Below are positions 48,826 through 57,897 of a DNA stretch of 64,000 bases, one piece after another. Source of the DNA: Clostridium sp. C105KSO13 (GTDB lineage: Bacteria; Bacillota; Clostridia; Lachnospirales; Lachnospiraceae); the NCBI RefSeq assembly GCF_001517425.1, contig NZ_FBWL01000155.1, positions 1-64,000 on the forward strand, given 5' to 3'. A model generated the notes under the pieces. It saw only the letters and a list, made by a program, of their open reading frames with translations, had not been told where the DNA came from and searched no databases. How positions within the stretch are numbered: the stretch's first letter is position 1; every line of letters begins with the position of its first letter. Made by a program: the position numbers and the translations under genes.

Positions 48826-48866
48826 AAATCTCACGAGAGCATAAAATTTGCTTTCGTGAGATTTTT
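48826..48866 (+). terminator. terminator of the hydantoinase-like operon
   Basis: A perfect 11-bp stem AAATCTCACGA / TCGTGAGATTT, with an inner AGC/GCT extension, followed by T's. It begins 5 bp after the dehydrogenase stop codon. Confidence 0.9.
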
Positions 48867-48955
48867 CAAATTGACACTGTACAAATCTAACCTCGTGCTC
48901 CTAAATTATTTATGTGCGATCACTCTGAGTCTATGATAATCAGCAACCCAGTAAT

Positions 48956-49087
48956 ATGTGCAGCTCAGGATTCTGTGGAATAAAGGATATTAAATCTTTT
49001 CCTTATTTAGAAACAAAAGATTGCGATTTGTCATATAGAGTACTGTTCGATTCCAAATTTAAACACCTTCCAGATCAAAATACCTAA
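48956..49087 (+). pseudogene. 43-codon open frame, possible gene remnant
   Basis: In the 349-bp gap before the acetyltransferase gene, an ATG at 48956 opens a 43-codon frame beginning MCSSGFCGIKDIKSFPYLE. It contains three Cys and has protein-like composition, but no ribosome-binding site or promoter. It may be a fragment of a larger lost gene or a chance frame. I do not recognise the family. Confidence 0.25.
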
Positions 49088-49111
49088 TGAATCTTTATAG
49101 CATAGTATAAG

Positions 49112-49140
49112 TTTACAATGATTTGCATATGCGTTAAAAT
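49112..49140 (+). promoter_or_regulatory. promoter of the acetyltransferase gene
   Basis: TTTACA at 49112-49117, a 17-bp spacer and TAAAAT at 49135-49140, 30 bp before the start codon. Confidence 0.65.
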
Positions 49141-49169
49141 CAAAATTAAAAGAGAGAGGAGATCAGGTT

Positions 49170-49727
49170 ATGAAGCATCTTGGAACACAAGAAATTGAAA
49201 CAGAAAGACTGCTTTTGAGAAAGTTTATAATGTCCGATGCCAGAAGTATGTACGAAAATTGGGCTTCGGATAAAGAAGTAACAAAATACCTGACGTGGCC
49301 ATCCCACAAAGATCTTGAAATAAGCACAGCTATTATAAAAGAGTGGGTTGATTCGTATAAGGAGTGTGATTTTTATCAGTGGGCGATAATCTTAAAGGAA
49401 GAAAGTGATTTCCCGATTGGGAGCATTGGTGTAACCCACATAGATGAAAGGGTATCCGTGGCTCAGGTTGGATATTGTATAGGCCGCAAATGGTGGCATA
49501 AAGGGATCACTACAGAGGCATTAAGTGCAATTATTGAGTTTTTATTTGACTCTGTAGATATACAGAGAATCGAAGCAAGACATGATCCGGAGAATACTAA
49601 TTCGGGAGCTGTTATGAAAAAAGCCGGAATGATGTACGAGGGAACTCTTAGAAAGTCTGGTTGGAATAATCAGGGGATATGCGATGCCTGCTATTATTCA
49701 ATATTAAAGTCAGAATTTTTGGAGTAA
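49170..49727 (+). CDS. GNAT-family N-acetyltransferase (RimJ/RimL-like)
   Basis: The 185-aa protein starts with the typical GTQEIETERLLLRKF and has an acetyl-CoA loop VGYCIGRKWWHKGITTEA near residues 100-117, then IEARHDPENTNSGAVMKKAGM. Relatives acetylate ribosomal proteins, small amines or antibiotics; the target is unknown. Its promoter is visible and no terminator follows, so it may be cotranscribed with the response regulator 22 bp downstream. Confidence 0.9.
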   Translation: MKHLGTQEIETERLLLRKFIMSDARSMYENWASDKEVTKYLTWPSHKDLEISTAIIKEWVDSYKECDFYQWAIILKEESDFPIGSIGVTHIDERVSVAQVGYCIGRKWWHKGITTEALSAIIEFLFDSVDIQRIEARHDPENTNSGAVMKKAGMMYEGTLRKSGWNNQGICDACYYSILKSEFLE

Positions 49728-49749
49728 GCTTATAGTGCTGTGGAGTGAA

Positions 49750-50424
49750 ATGAATATGCATATTTTAATTGTTGAAGACGAACCGATTATTAGAAAAGAG
49801 TTAAAAATTTTATTAGAGAATGCCCTTTATCAGGTGACTGCACTGGAGGAGTTTGACTCGGTGGCAGAGCAGGTGATGCTGCAGAATCCAGATCTGGTTT
49901 TGTTGGATTTAAATCTGCCGGGTGCTGCAGGATTTAATATCTGCACGGAAATCAGGAAACAGTCGGAGGTTCCTGTTATTTTTCTGACCGGCAGAACGGA
50001 TTCTATGGATGAGCTGACAGGAATGCTGAAAGGCGGGGATGATTATATTACAAAGCCATATCAGGCATCCATACTTCTTGCGCGGATAGCCGCAGTCTTA
50101 AAGAGGACAAGGGCCTCCAATACGAAAGAATCCACAGTTTTGACCTGTCATGGAGTACGGCTGGATCTTGCGCATACCTGTCTGGAATATGATGAAAAAT
50201 GCGTGGATTTATCTAAAAATGAGCTGAAGATTTTACACTATCTGTTCCGGCATAAGGGAGAGGTAGTACTGCGTTTGGACTTGATTGAGTATTTATGGGA
50301 TAATCAGGTGTTTATTGATGATAATACCTTAAGCGTAAATGTGACTCGTATCAGGGAGAAATTAAAAAGCATCGGAGTAACCGGGCTAATTGAAACGAAG
50401 AGAGGGATGGGATACAGAGTATGA
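49750..50424 (+). CDS. OmpR-family response regulator (BceR-like)
   Basis: The 224-aa protein has a receiver domain with phosphoacceptor D53 in LVLLDLNLPG and a C-terminal winged helix (residues 130-224) with SKNELKILHYLFRHKGEVV and SVNVTRIREKLKSIG. The start could be ATG 49750 (GGAG 4 nt upstream) or ATG 49756 (10 nt); both give the same fold. It overlaps the kinase gene by 4 bp. The group usually controls peptide-antibiotic detoxification ABC transporters, and one follows here. Confidence 0.92.
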   Translation: MNMHILIVEDEPIIRKELKILLENALYQVTALEEFDSVAEQVMLQNPDLVLLDLNLPGAAGFNICTEIRKQSEVPVIFLTGRTDSMDELTGMLKGGDDYITKPYQASILLARIAAVLKRTRASNTKESTVLTCHGVRLDLAHTCLEYDEKCVDLSKNELKILHYLFRHKGEVVLRLDLIEYLWDNQVFIDDNTLSVNVTRIREKLKSIGVTGLIETKRGMGYRV

Positions 50425-51437
50425 GGCTGCTTGATTTTCTTAAGGATAAATTTTTGCTCATATTGTTACATGTTTTCTGTATGTGTGTAATGGGTATATA
50501 TCTGCATATAACAGGCTATTCTTCTTCTGATCTTATATTGATTGAGATATTCTGGGTGCTTATAGTGTGTATGTGGCTGCTGGTAACGTTTATCCAGAGA
50601 CACCATTATTTCTGCCGGATAGAGAAGATGCTAAATCAGCTTGATCAGCGCTATCTTCTGGGTGAAATGCTGCCCGATTCCTATCGTCTTGAGGATAGAC
50701 TGTACAGAGAGATGATTCGAAAATCTAATAAATCAGTTATCGAAAGGATACATCAGATTGAAGATGAGAAGAAAGATTACAGAGAATACATAGAAAGCTG
50801 GGTCCATGAGATAAAGACGCCGATTACGAGTATTGCACTGACATGTGAAAACCGCAGGATGGGCGATGTAGAGGAATTCCGGACCATAGGACTGGAAAAT
50901 CAGAAAATTGAAAACTATGTGGATATGACACTTTATTATGCCCGATCAGATGAGGTGTACAAGGATTATTTGATTTCCGAGACAAATCTTGAGGAAGTAG
51001 TATACGAGGTGTTAGTGAAAACCCGCGGTTATCTGATTCAGAACCAGGTGCAGGCAGAAGTGGATTGCCCGGATTTAGTATACACAGATAAAAAATGGGT
51101 CGCATTCATATTGAACCAGATGATTCTGAACAGCGTCAAGTACCGGGGAAGTGCTCCGATGCTTAAAATCTATACAACAAAACAGGCACAGGGGGTCTGG
51201 CTGACGTTGGAAGACAACGGAACAGGCATTGGGGAAAATGATCTGCCACGTATTTTTGAAAAAGGATTTACGGGCAGCAACGGGCGCAGTCATGAGCGTG
51301 TTACAGGTATGGGACTGTATCTGTGCCGAAAACTGTGTCAGAAACTTGGAGTTGAAGTCTGGGCGGAGTCTGTAGCCGGAGAAGGAACCCGAATGATTTT
51401 GGATTTCCCAATCAGCAGTTATCTTTCAAAAGTGTAA
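50421..51437 (+). CDS. intramembrane-sensing histidine kinase (BceS-like)
   Basis: The 338-aa kinase has two membrane helices close together (about residues 11-32 and 38-58) and almost no extracellular loop, the mark of kinases that sense via a partner transporter. The phosphorylated H129 lies in ESWVHEIKTPITSIAL; the ATPase part has LNQMILNSVKYRG and EDNGTGIGENDLPRIFEKGF. Its stop codon overlaps a direct repeat likely bound by its partner regulator. Confidence 0.93.
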   Translation: MRLLDFLKDKFLLILLHVFCMCVMGIYLHITGYSSSDLILIEIFWVLIVCMWLLVTFIQRHHYFCRIEKMLNQLDQRYLLGEMLPDSYRLEDRLYREMIRKSNKSVIERIHQIEDEKKDYREYIESWVHEIKTPITSIALTCENRRMGDVEEFRTIGLENQKIENYVDMTLYYARSDEVYKDYLISETNLEEVVYEVLVKTRGYLIQNQVQAEVDCPDLVYTDKKWVAFILNQMILNSVKYRGSAPMLKIYTTKQAQGVWLTLEDNGTGIGENDLPRIFEKGFTGSNGRSHERVTGMGLYLCRKLCQKLGVEVWAESVAGEGTRMILDFPISSYLSKV

Positions 51438-51451
51438 GATAACTGTAAGAT
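51433..51451 (+). promoter_or_regulatory. direct repeat, probable response-regulator binding site
   Basis: TGTAAGAT at 51433-51440 is repeated exactly at 51444-51451, an 11-bp period (one helical turn), directly upstream of the -35 of the ABC transporter promoter. This layout is typical for OmpR-type regulators. Confidence 0.55.
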
Positions 51452-51478
51452 TTACTCATACCAGAGACTGCTTATAAT
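51451..51478 (+). promoter_or_regulatory. promoter of the Bce-like ABC transporter
   Basis: TTTACT at 51451-51456, a 16-bp spacer and TATAAT at 51473-51478, 40 bp before the ATPase start codon. The suboptimal spacer and -35 fit activation by the phosphorylated regulator. Confidence 0.6.
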
Positions 51479-51518
51479 TGGTAGAATAAAGCTATCAATA
51501 TAAGAGGAGTGACAGAGA

Positions 51519-52283
51519 ATGAACGGATATATTCGAGTATGTGACATTGAAAAATATTATGGTAATGGTCCCAATGTGACCAAAGCTGTAGACCGGGTAA
51601 GTTTTACTGTTGAAGAAGGAGAGTTCGTAGGTGTCATGGGGGCTTCCGGTTCGGGAAAGACCACTCTTTTAAATATGCTTGCTACGATTGACCAGGTAAC
51701 AGCAGGTCATATTTTTTATGGAAATACAGACATTACGGAGTTGTCAGAGGATAAATTGTCCGAATTTAGAAAGAACAATCTTGGTTTTGTGTTTCAGGAC
51801 TATAATCTTTTAGATACACTGACCATTGAGGAAAACATTATACTTGCACTTACTATACGCAGGGGCAGTAGGAAGATGATTCAAAAACAAAGCAATCAGA
51901 TGCTGCAATTACTTGGACTTGAAGACATTCGAGGCCAGTTTCCCTATCAGGTATCAGGGGGACAGAAGCAGCGCTGCGCCTGTGCCAGAGCCTTGGTGAA
52001 TCATCCAAAACTTTTACTTGCTGATGAGCCTACCGGTGCACTGGACTCTAAATCGGCACAGATTTTGCTGGAGACATTTACCGAGATGAATCAATCCATG
52101 CAGGCGACAATACTCATGGTGACGCATGATGCCTTTTCCGCTAGCTATTGCAGCAGGATACTATTTTTAAAGGATGGAAAGATATTTCATGAGCTTGTGA
52201 GAGGAAGGAAAAAACGCAGAGAGTTTCTGCAGGAGATCTTGGATGTGCTGTCATTGACAGGGGGTGAACTGTCCAATGTATAG
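51519..52283 (+). CDS. ABC transporter ATP-binding protein (BceA-like)
   Basis: The 254-aa ATPase of the MacB/BceA class has Walker A MGASGSGKTTLLNMLATID near residues 40-58, a Q-loop FVFQDYNLLDTLTIEENI, signature SGGQKQRCACARAL and Walker B LLLADEPTGALDSKS. It pairs with the downstream FtsX-type permease, which overlaps it by 8 bp but is frameshifted in this sequence. Confidence 0.94.
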   Translation: MNGYIRVCDIEKYYGNGPNVTKAVDRVSFTVEEGEFVGVMGASGSGKTTLLNMLATIDQVTAGHIFYGNTDITELSEDKLSEFRKNNLGFVFQDYNLLDTLTIEENIILALTIRRGSRKMIQKQSNQMLQLLGLEDIRGQFPYQVSGGQKQRCACARALVNHPKLLLADEPTGALDSKSAQILLETFTEMNQSMQATILMVTHDAFSASYCSRILFLKDGKIFHELVRGRKKRREFLQEILDVLSLTGGELSNV

Positions 52284-54202
52284 TAAACTTGCTTTTCGAA
52301 ATGTTCTGCGTTCTGCAAAAGATTATCTGGTTTATATGTTCACCATGGCTGTTGTTACTGCACTTATGTATGTCTTTAGCAGTCTCCTCTTTGATAAAAA
52401 ACTCACCGGAATGTTTGAAATAGCGCAGCTGATGCAGATGATGACGGGGGTGGCTACTTTTTTTATTGTTCTGATTGTTGCATGGCTGATTAACTATATG
52501 GTGCGGTTTATGCTGGAAAGACGAAGCAGTGAATTTGGAATATACATGCTTTTAGGCATGAAGAAAAAAGCTATTGCAAGACTTTATATGCGGGAGAATA
52601 TTTTGCTTGGAATTTTTGCCTTTCTTCCCGGGATAGCGGCCGGAATTTTGCTGCAGCAGGTTTTAATGGCGGTTCTCGGAAACATGTTACATGTAGAATA
52701 CAGGTTTCATCCGACTCTTAATAAATATACCTTTTTGATAACATTGCTGTTTTATGCAGGAAGTTATCTGCTGGCACTTTTCCGTTGCAAACGAAGGTTT
52801 AAGAAAATGAACATTCATGATCTCATGAATGCAAAACGTCAGAATGAGGAAATCAAAGAATCCCATGAGGGAATCAAGCGCCTGTTGTTTCCGATATCAA
52901 GCGCTATTATTGTTGCAATCTGGACTGCTTTTCCGGGACTTTCCAGCGTAGGTGCGGACTATGCAGTTTACCATGGGAACACTGACAGCACTTTTTACTA
53001 TTGCTCTGATGGGAAGTTCTGTGGCAATGATGTTCAGCGATTATGAGAATAAGATACTGGATACGAAGTGGCCTTTTGATGTTCAGATTTACAGTCCGGA
53101 TATGGAGGATGATTTCCGTGATGAGCTGGAAATATTAAATAAGAATACGGAAATCAAGGACTCGTACATTTATCATGTCTATACAAATCAGACCAATCAG
53201 GCAAATGTCTGGATGTATACGAACCTGCAGACATTTGGAAATATGTACCGAGAAAAGGACGGACGTCCCAACATGAAAAAGATAGAAAAGGCTCTTAAAA
53301 CCGAGGGGGTATACTGCATTTATGATACCTACATGGGTCTGTCAGACTACAATTATCTGAGAAAAATGCTAGGGTACAAGGAAATTGCTTTGACAGAACG
53401 GCAATATGCAATCCAGATAAAGGGCCGGCTGAGTGCGGAAGTGGAGGAAATGCCGAAGGGACTTAAAATAACAGATGCAAAGGGGGATAAAGAGTTAGCC
53501 TGTGGCGGCATTTATGTGGAGCCATTTTCTCAGGACGGGCATAATGGAGGTGATTATATTTTGATAGTTCCCGATCATGTCATTCGGACGATGCAATCAT
53601 ATTATTCGGAAATGGCAGTTGACCTTAAAGGGAAGTCTCCTGCCGGGTTAATGAAAAAACTGGATGGTCTGGTACCTGAAGAAGAGCAGGATTTTGCCGG
53701 ACATGCTGATCTCCCATTAAATGGAAACAGCTGCACCGGTTCGGATAACATCGTCAGTTACAGTGAAACAAATCTGGTGAGGGATAATGCGATACCTGAA
53801 GTTAAGTATATGCTGGCATCATTGATTGTTCCGGCTTTTTACATGGGCCTGGTATTTTTATGTGCTGCACTTACAGTACTGTCTGTCCAGCAGCTAAGTG
53901 ATTCCGCAAAATATAAATTCAGGTATGATGTACTGGCTAAAATAGGATTGGAACGCTCAGAGATTCATCAACTGATTACCAGAGAGCTTGCGGCATATTA
54001 TCTTTGCCCTGCTTTGTTTGCGGTGCTTATCAGCGGAAGTATTATCGTACGTGTCAGCAAGATTTTTATCATTGGGACAGGTGTGCACACCTCTGTTCTG
54101 CAGTATTTTGGAATTTCTGTTGTATTATTCTTTGGGATATATATGATATATTTCATGGCAACCTATGTGGGATTTAAAAGAAATATAGAAACAAAAAAAT
54201 GA
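52276..54202 (+). pseudogene. frameshifted FtsX-like ABC permease (BceB-like)
   Basis: Two overlapping frames together make one permease. The first (52276-53046) begins MYSKLAFRNVLRSAKDYLVYM and carries the first four membrane helices. Reading then loses protein-like character after about 52945, while the second frame (open from 52952 to 54202) takes over with VRTMQFTMGTLTALFTIAL, a large extracellular domain (about 53060-53790) and the last FtsX helices. The shift is +1, near 52940-52952, just before a TAG in the second frame. The joint product would be about 640 residues, and the stretch between helix 4 and the junction looks shorter than in relatives, so a deletion may accompany the frameshift. 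It could be a true pseudogene or a sequencing error. Confidence 0.75.
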
Positions 54203-54223
54203 AATGTCTGCCCCGAATTAAGT

Positions 54224-54264
54224 GGACTGCAAGTTGTTTAATGACAAAATTGCAGTCCTTTTTT
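54224..54264 (+). terminator. terminator of the Bce-like operon
   Basis: A perfect 9-bp stem GGACTGCAA / TTGCAGTCC with a 17-nt loop, followed by TTTTTT. Confidence 0.88.
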
Positions 54265-54392
54265 GATGTTGTCGTATTCAATGGATATGTATTAAAATCG
54301 CAGCTCATAATAAAAAGGAAGAAAAGGGGAGAATATAGTTACAAGTAATTTGACTTTAGGATTAGGAATAACAAAATGAGGGAAAAAAAACA

Positions 54393-55073
54393 TTGAGAAA
54401 AAAATCTGTAAAAGTATTTGTATTATTATTGTTTTTATTTATAGGTTTAGCGCTGTTTAATTCGGATCCTAATGAATCAACCGTTACAGATTCTGTGGGC
54501 GCATTCAGTAACATAAAGATAAAAAACAATAAAGACTCGATAGAGTATAATGGGGTGACATATAAGATTATTGAGGTGGATGGCGATAACCTGTCAGGGG
54601 TTAGGCAGTCACGGGTTGCGGTGAATGTTGGTTATGGGAATAGAACATATTGGGCGTTTACAAATGAATATGCGCAATTGATTCATGTGACTGCAGATAA
54701 GATTATTATACAAGATGAGTCAAAGGAGGCTGTTAATTCTGCCGGAAGATATTTTGATGATGAAGCAAAAGTTCCCGGTACTGAGCAAAAGGATTTAGAT
54801 GAAGGACATGTTATAGCCGATTCTCTCGGAGGAGTAGCTAATGCGTATAACATTACTCCGCAAAACAGAGTGTTAAACAGACATGGAAATCAAGCGTATA
54901 TGGAGAAAGTGATTAGGGATGCGGGAGGCTGCAAAAATTTTATTGCTACAATCACATATCCCAATACAATGACCCAAATTCCAGCACACTATCATTTTGA
55001 ATATGTAATTAAAGGTAAAAAAATTGTGGAAGATTTTGATAATGTTAATCCCGATACTGTGCCAATGATTTGA
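54393..55073 (+). CDS. secreted DNA/RNA non-specific endonuclease
   Basis: The 226-aa protein has an N-terminal signal or anchor helix (residues 7-22) followed by an unrelated N-terminal domain. The nuclease core has LDEGHVIADSLGGVANAYN and ITPQNRVLNRHGNQAYMEK, which fits the Endonuclea_NS_2 family with the catalytic His in GHVIA and a metal-binding Asn. Such enzymes degrade extracellular DNA for nutrition, competence or rival killing. Start is TTG at 54393 with GAGGG about 9 nt upstream. It follows the Bce terminator and stands alone. Confidence 0.82.
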   Translation: MRKKSVKVFVLLLFLFIGLALFNSDPNESTVTDSVGAFSNIKIKNNKDSIEYNGVTYKIIEVDGDNLSGVRQSRVAVNVGYGNRTYWAFTNEYAQLIHVTADKIIIQDESKEAVNSAGRYFDDEAKVPGTEQKDLDEGHVIADSLGGVANAYNITPQNRVLNRHGNQAYMEKVIRDAGGCKNFIATITYPNTMTQIPAHYHFEYVIKGKKIVEDFDNVNPDTVPMI

Positions 55074-55139
55074 GAAAGAATTCGTATATTTTATCGTAAT
55101 GGTGTATACTGTAGTGTAACTATATTTTTGGAGGACATC

Positions 55140-56528
55140 ATGAGAATACGAAGGATATTATTTTTTATTATGGCTATTGCCTTACTGATACTTTCCCCGA
55201 CAACAGTGCGTGCAGAAGAAGCAGAAATCCAGGAAAAGACTGAGGAAGAGCTTGCGGCAGATGAGGAAAAAGAAAGGGCAGATTCTTATGCAGCGGAGGC
55301 TGATACAAACAAGCTTTCCGGCTGGCCTCAGGGTCCTAAGGTTTATGCAGATTCGGCTGTGGTGATGGATATGGAAAGCGGCGCCGTTCTATTCGAGAAG
55401 AATGGAGACAAACAGCACTTTCCGGCCAGTATCACAAAGCTGTTAACCACATTGATAGCATTGGAAAATGCGGAACTGACAGATACAATGAAGTTCACAG
55501 AGGACAGCATATCCTTCCTACAGTATGATGACGCCCAGATTGGTATGCAGGCAGGGGAGGAACTTAATCTTGACGATGCTCTGCACGCAGTTCTTCTGGC
55601 ATCTGCGAATGAAGTCTCACACGCAGTTGCCGAGAATGTAGGAGTACAGGGACTGGGCGGCAATTATGACACCTTTATACAGAAGATGAACGAAAGGGCC
55701 GCGGAGCTGGGCTGCACAAATTCCCACTGGATGAATGCCAACGGTCTTCACGATGACCAGCATTATACAACGGCACATGACATGGCATTAATTGCATCGG
55801 CTGTGTATCAGCAGGAAGAATTTAGGAAAATCATGGGAACACTGGAATATAAAATAGGGCCTACGAACAGGACGAAAGAGGATCGGGTTTTTCAACAGAA
55901 TCATAAAATGCTCTGGCCGGAGAACTACTATTATTATAAATACTGTACCGGAGGAAAAACAGGTTATACAGATCAGGCTAAAACTACACTGGTAACAATG
56001 GCAGATAATGGGAAGATGCATCTTGCGGCGGTCGTACTTTATGATTATGGAGTAGATGCCTACACGGACACCAAAGCAATGTTTGATTATGTTTTTGATA
56101 ACTTTGAAAAAGTACCTGTAAAAGATAAGGAAACATCAAGAGACATAGGGCACTTCAATAACCCTGAAAGCTATGTAGTTCTGCCCAAGGGAGAAGATTT
56201 TTCCCAACTAAAAAAAAATATAACTTTAACAGAAGATGGCATTCGAAACGGAAAGATTACTTATACCTGCAAAGGACAGAATGTAGGAAGTGCATCTGTT
56301 GTTCTGACAGAAGATGGATATAACAAACTGTCAGGGAAAGCTTCTGTGGCAGAGAAGGAAAATACAGAAAGTAAGCAGAAAAATATATCCGAAGATAATT
56401 CTTCAGAACTTAAAGACAATAGAAAACCAAAACTCTTTGCAGCTACGGGAACAGCAGTGATATTTTTGATATTACTGGGCACGGTATTACTATATAGAGG
56501 AAAGAAAAAGGGACAGTACAGAAAGTAA
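55140..56528 (+). CDS. dacF: D-alanyl-D-alanine carboxypeptidase (DacF/PBP5 type)
   Basis: This S11-family enzyme trims the terminal D-Ala of peptidoglycan stem peptides outside the cell. The 462-aa precursor has a signal peptide (about residues 1-25), the catalytic SITK at S97-K100, the SAN motif in LASANEVSHAVAEN, and KTG in GGKTGYTDQAK. The C-terminal PBP5-like domain is followed by a single membrane helix (about 433-453) and a basic tail, instead of the amphipathic helix of classical PBP5. ATG at 55140 has GGAGG upstream. The gene symbol is approximate; dacA/dacF cannot be separated here. Confidence 0.92.
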   Translation: MRIRRILFFIMAIALLILSPTTVRAEEAEIQEKTEEELAADEEKERADSYAAEADTNKLSGWPQGPKVYADSAVVMDMESGAVLFEKNGDKQHFPASITKLLTTLIALENAELTDTMKFTEDSISFLQYDDAQIGMQAGEELNLDDALHAVLLASANEVSHAVAENVGVQGLGGNYDTFIQKMNERAAELGCTNSHWMNANGLHDDQHYTTAHDMALIASAVYQQEEFRKIMGTLEYKIGPTNRTKEDRVFQQNHKMLWPENYYYYKYCTGGKTGYTDQAKTTLVTMADNGKMHLAAVVLYDYGVDAYTDTKAMFDYVFDNFEKVPVKDKETSRDIGHFNNPESYVVLPKGEDFSQLKKNITLTEDGIRNGKITYTCKGQNVGSASVVLTEDGYNKLSGKASVAEKENTESKQKNISEDNSSELKDNRKPKLFAATGTAVIFLILLGTVLLYRGKKKGQYRK

Positions 56529-56546
56529 AGGAGTGCTGTCCTTTTT
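56511..56546 (+). terminator. terminator of the carboxypeptidase gene
   Basis: GGACAGTAC pairs with GTGCTGTCC (one G-U pair), followed by TTTTT. The 5' arm overlaps the end of the coding sequence. It separates the convergent regulator gene. Confidence 0.75.
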
Positions 56547-56564
56547 AGCCGAATAATTCACAGT

Positions 56565-57758
56565 TTATTCGATGATTTTCCAGTCAATATCAATGAGGAT
56601 TTCCGTATCATTGTGTATATCTTTGAAAGCCTTTAATATACGCTGAGAAATGAGGTTTAAATTACTGTTATCCGTCACTGTAAGTATAACGGAATACTGT
56701 GTGAGAGATGTTCTGGTAAAAACATCGTTTTTCCTCAGGTTAACTGAAAGAATCCGATACAGGGCATTCATAACTTCTTTTGTCTTTACAGAATCAGGTA
56801 TATTATCCTTTTTGGCAGGCAGCAGCGTAAGCAGCAGCAAATAGTATTTGTCTTCTGACCGCTGTGCTGATCTGGCTTTCAATTGATATATATTCTTAAA
56901 TATATCCAAATTGCAGTAAAAAGTCTTATCAGCTTCGACAGTATCTTCAAGAGTCACCTCAAGCTCATCAATGCTGCACTTTGTATTGGGCAGGCGTGCC
57001 AAAATTTCCTGATGAATATTCCTGAGTGAATCACTGATATCCGTACCATATCTGGAAGAAAAAAAGTCAAGGGTCGTATGATAATATTCCAGGGCGGTCT
57101 TAACAGAATTTACACGCAGGTAAGACAGTATTTTGTAACGATAAAAGCCTTCTTCTTCGGGATAAAGTATAATAAACTTATCACATAAAGAAATAGTTTC
57201 ATCATAGTGTGACCTGGTATAGAGATACTCACACATATTGAGAGCGCAGTTAATATACATATTCTTATAATAAGTGTAGCGATACTGCACCCATTCCACA
57301 GATGTGAGATTTGAAAGAAACTCTCCTGTGTGCAGCCGGCTCATCCGATAATAATAACGGAATTGTCTTTCCGGGTCTGTTTCCTGGTGTGCCTGATTAT
57401 TATAATTTTCAAAATCTACAATATCAATCTGGCAGTACAGATCGGGATTCCAGTAATAAGCATCCTGGGTAAATTTAATGTAGTCCACATCCCTGTCCGG
57501 GTACAGACATTGCAGCTCTTTTCTTGCTCTGTACACTAGGTTACGGAGAGCTCCCACCGGTTCTTTGCCCTTTTCTTCAGGCCAGAGCATGGACATCAGT
57601 ACTTCTTTTGGGACTTTCGTGTCTCGGTTGGCTACCAGGTAGGATATCAACAGAGCAAGCTGTGTGCTGTTATGTGAGCTTGGCGCGTACTCATAATATG
57701 AGCTTGATATCGAAAATTCGTTAAAAAAGCGGATACGAAGATCATGTTTTCTTCTCAT
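56565..57758 (-). CDS. BTAD/SARP-like transcriptional regulator
   Basis: The 397-aa protein has an N-terminal OmpR-type winged helix (about residues 8-95, with NSTQLALLISYLVANRDTKVPKE and GALRNLVYRARKEL), then a BTAD helical repeat domain (about 115-260, YLYTRSHYDETISLCDKFI). The C-terminal part of about 110 residues is less conserved and may be a degenerate GGDEF-like fold. No receiver or signal domain is present. Targets are unknown; no cognate gene cluster lies next to it. ATG follows AAGGAG. Its leader contains a perfect 9-bp inverted repeat. Confidence 0.8.
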   Translation of the reverse strand: MRRKHDLRIRFFNEFSISSSYYEYAPSSHNSTQLALLISYLVANRDTKVPKEVLMSMLWPEEKGKEPVGALRNLVYRARKELQCLYPDRDVDYIKFTQDAYYWNPDLYCQIDIVDFENYNNQAHQETDPERQFRYYYRMSRLHTGEFLSNLTSVEWVQYRYTYYKNMYINCALNMCEYLYTRSHYDETISLCDKFIILYPEEEGFYRYKILSYLRVNSVKTALEYYHTTLDFFSSRYGTDISDSLRNIHQEILARLPNTKCSIDELEVTLEDTVEADKTFYCNLDIFKNIYQLKARSAQRSEDKYYLLLLTLLPAKKDNIPDSVKTKEVMNALYRILSVNLRKNDVFTRTSLTQYSVILTVTDNSNLNLISQRILKAFKDIHNDTEILIDIDWKIIE

Positions 57759-57787
57759 TCAATGATTCTCCTTAACAATATTTGGCT

Positions 57788-57828
57788 GTAACAGTTCAGC
57801 GGAATAGAGCTGATGGCTTAACTGTTAC
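57788..57828. promoter_or_regulatory. inverted repeat in the BTAD regulator leader
   Basis: GTAACAGTT and AACTGTTAC are perfect 9-bp arms with an inner CAGC / GCTG pair, between the minus-strand promoter and start codon of the regulator. It could be an operator for autoregulation or a leader hairpin. Confidence 0.4.
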
Positions 57829-57838
57829 ATTTAATGAG

Positions 57839-57868
57839 ATTATATCACACAGAAAAACGATAGTTCAA
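57839..57868 (-). promoter_or_regulatory. promoter of the BTAD regulator
   Basis: On the minus strand, TTGAAC (complement of 57863-57868), an 18-bp spacer and TATAAT (complement of 57839-57844), about 80 bp before the start codon. It is divergent from the ileS promoter, about 30 bp away. Confidence 0.65.
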
Positions 57869-57897
57869 CAAATATCGTCCAAATTCAGCAGAATGCC

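Noticed and set aside
52940-53046. Programmed frameshift in the Bce-like permease
   Set aside because: No slippery heptamer or stimulatory hairpin was seen at the junction, and such recoding is not known in this family.
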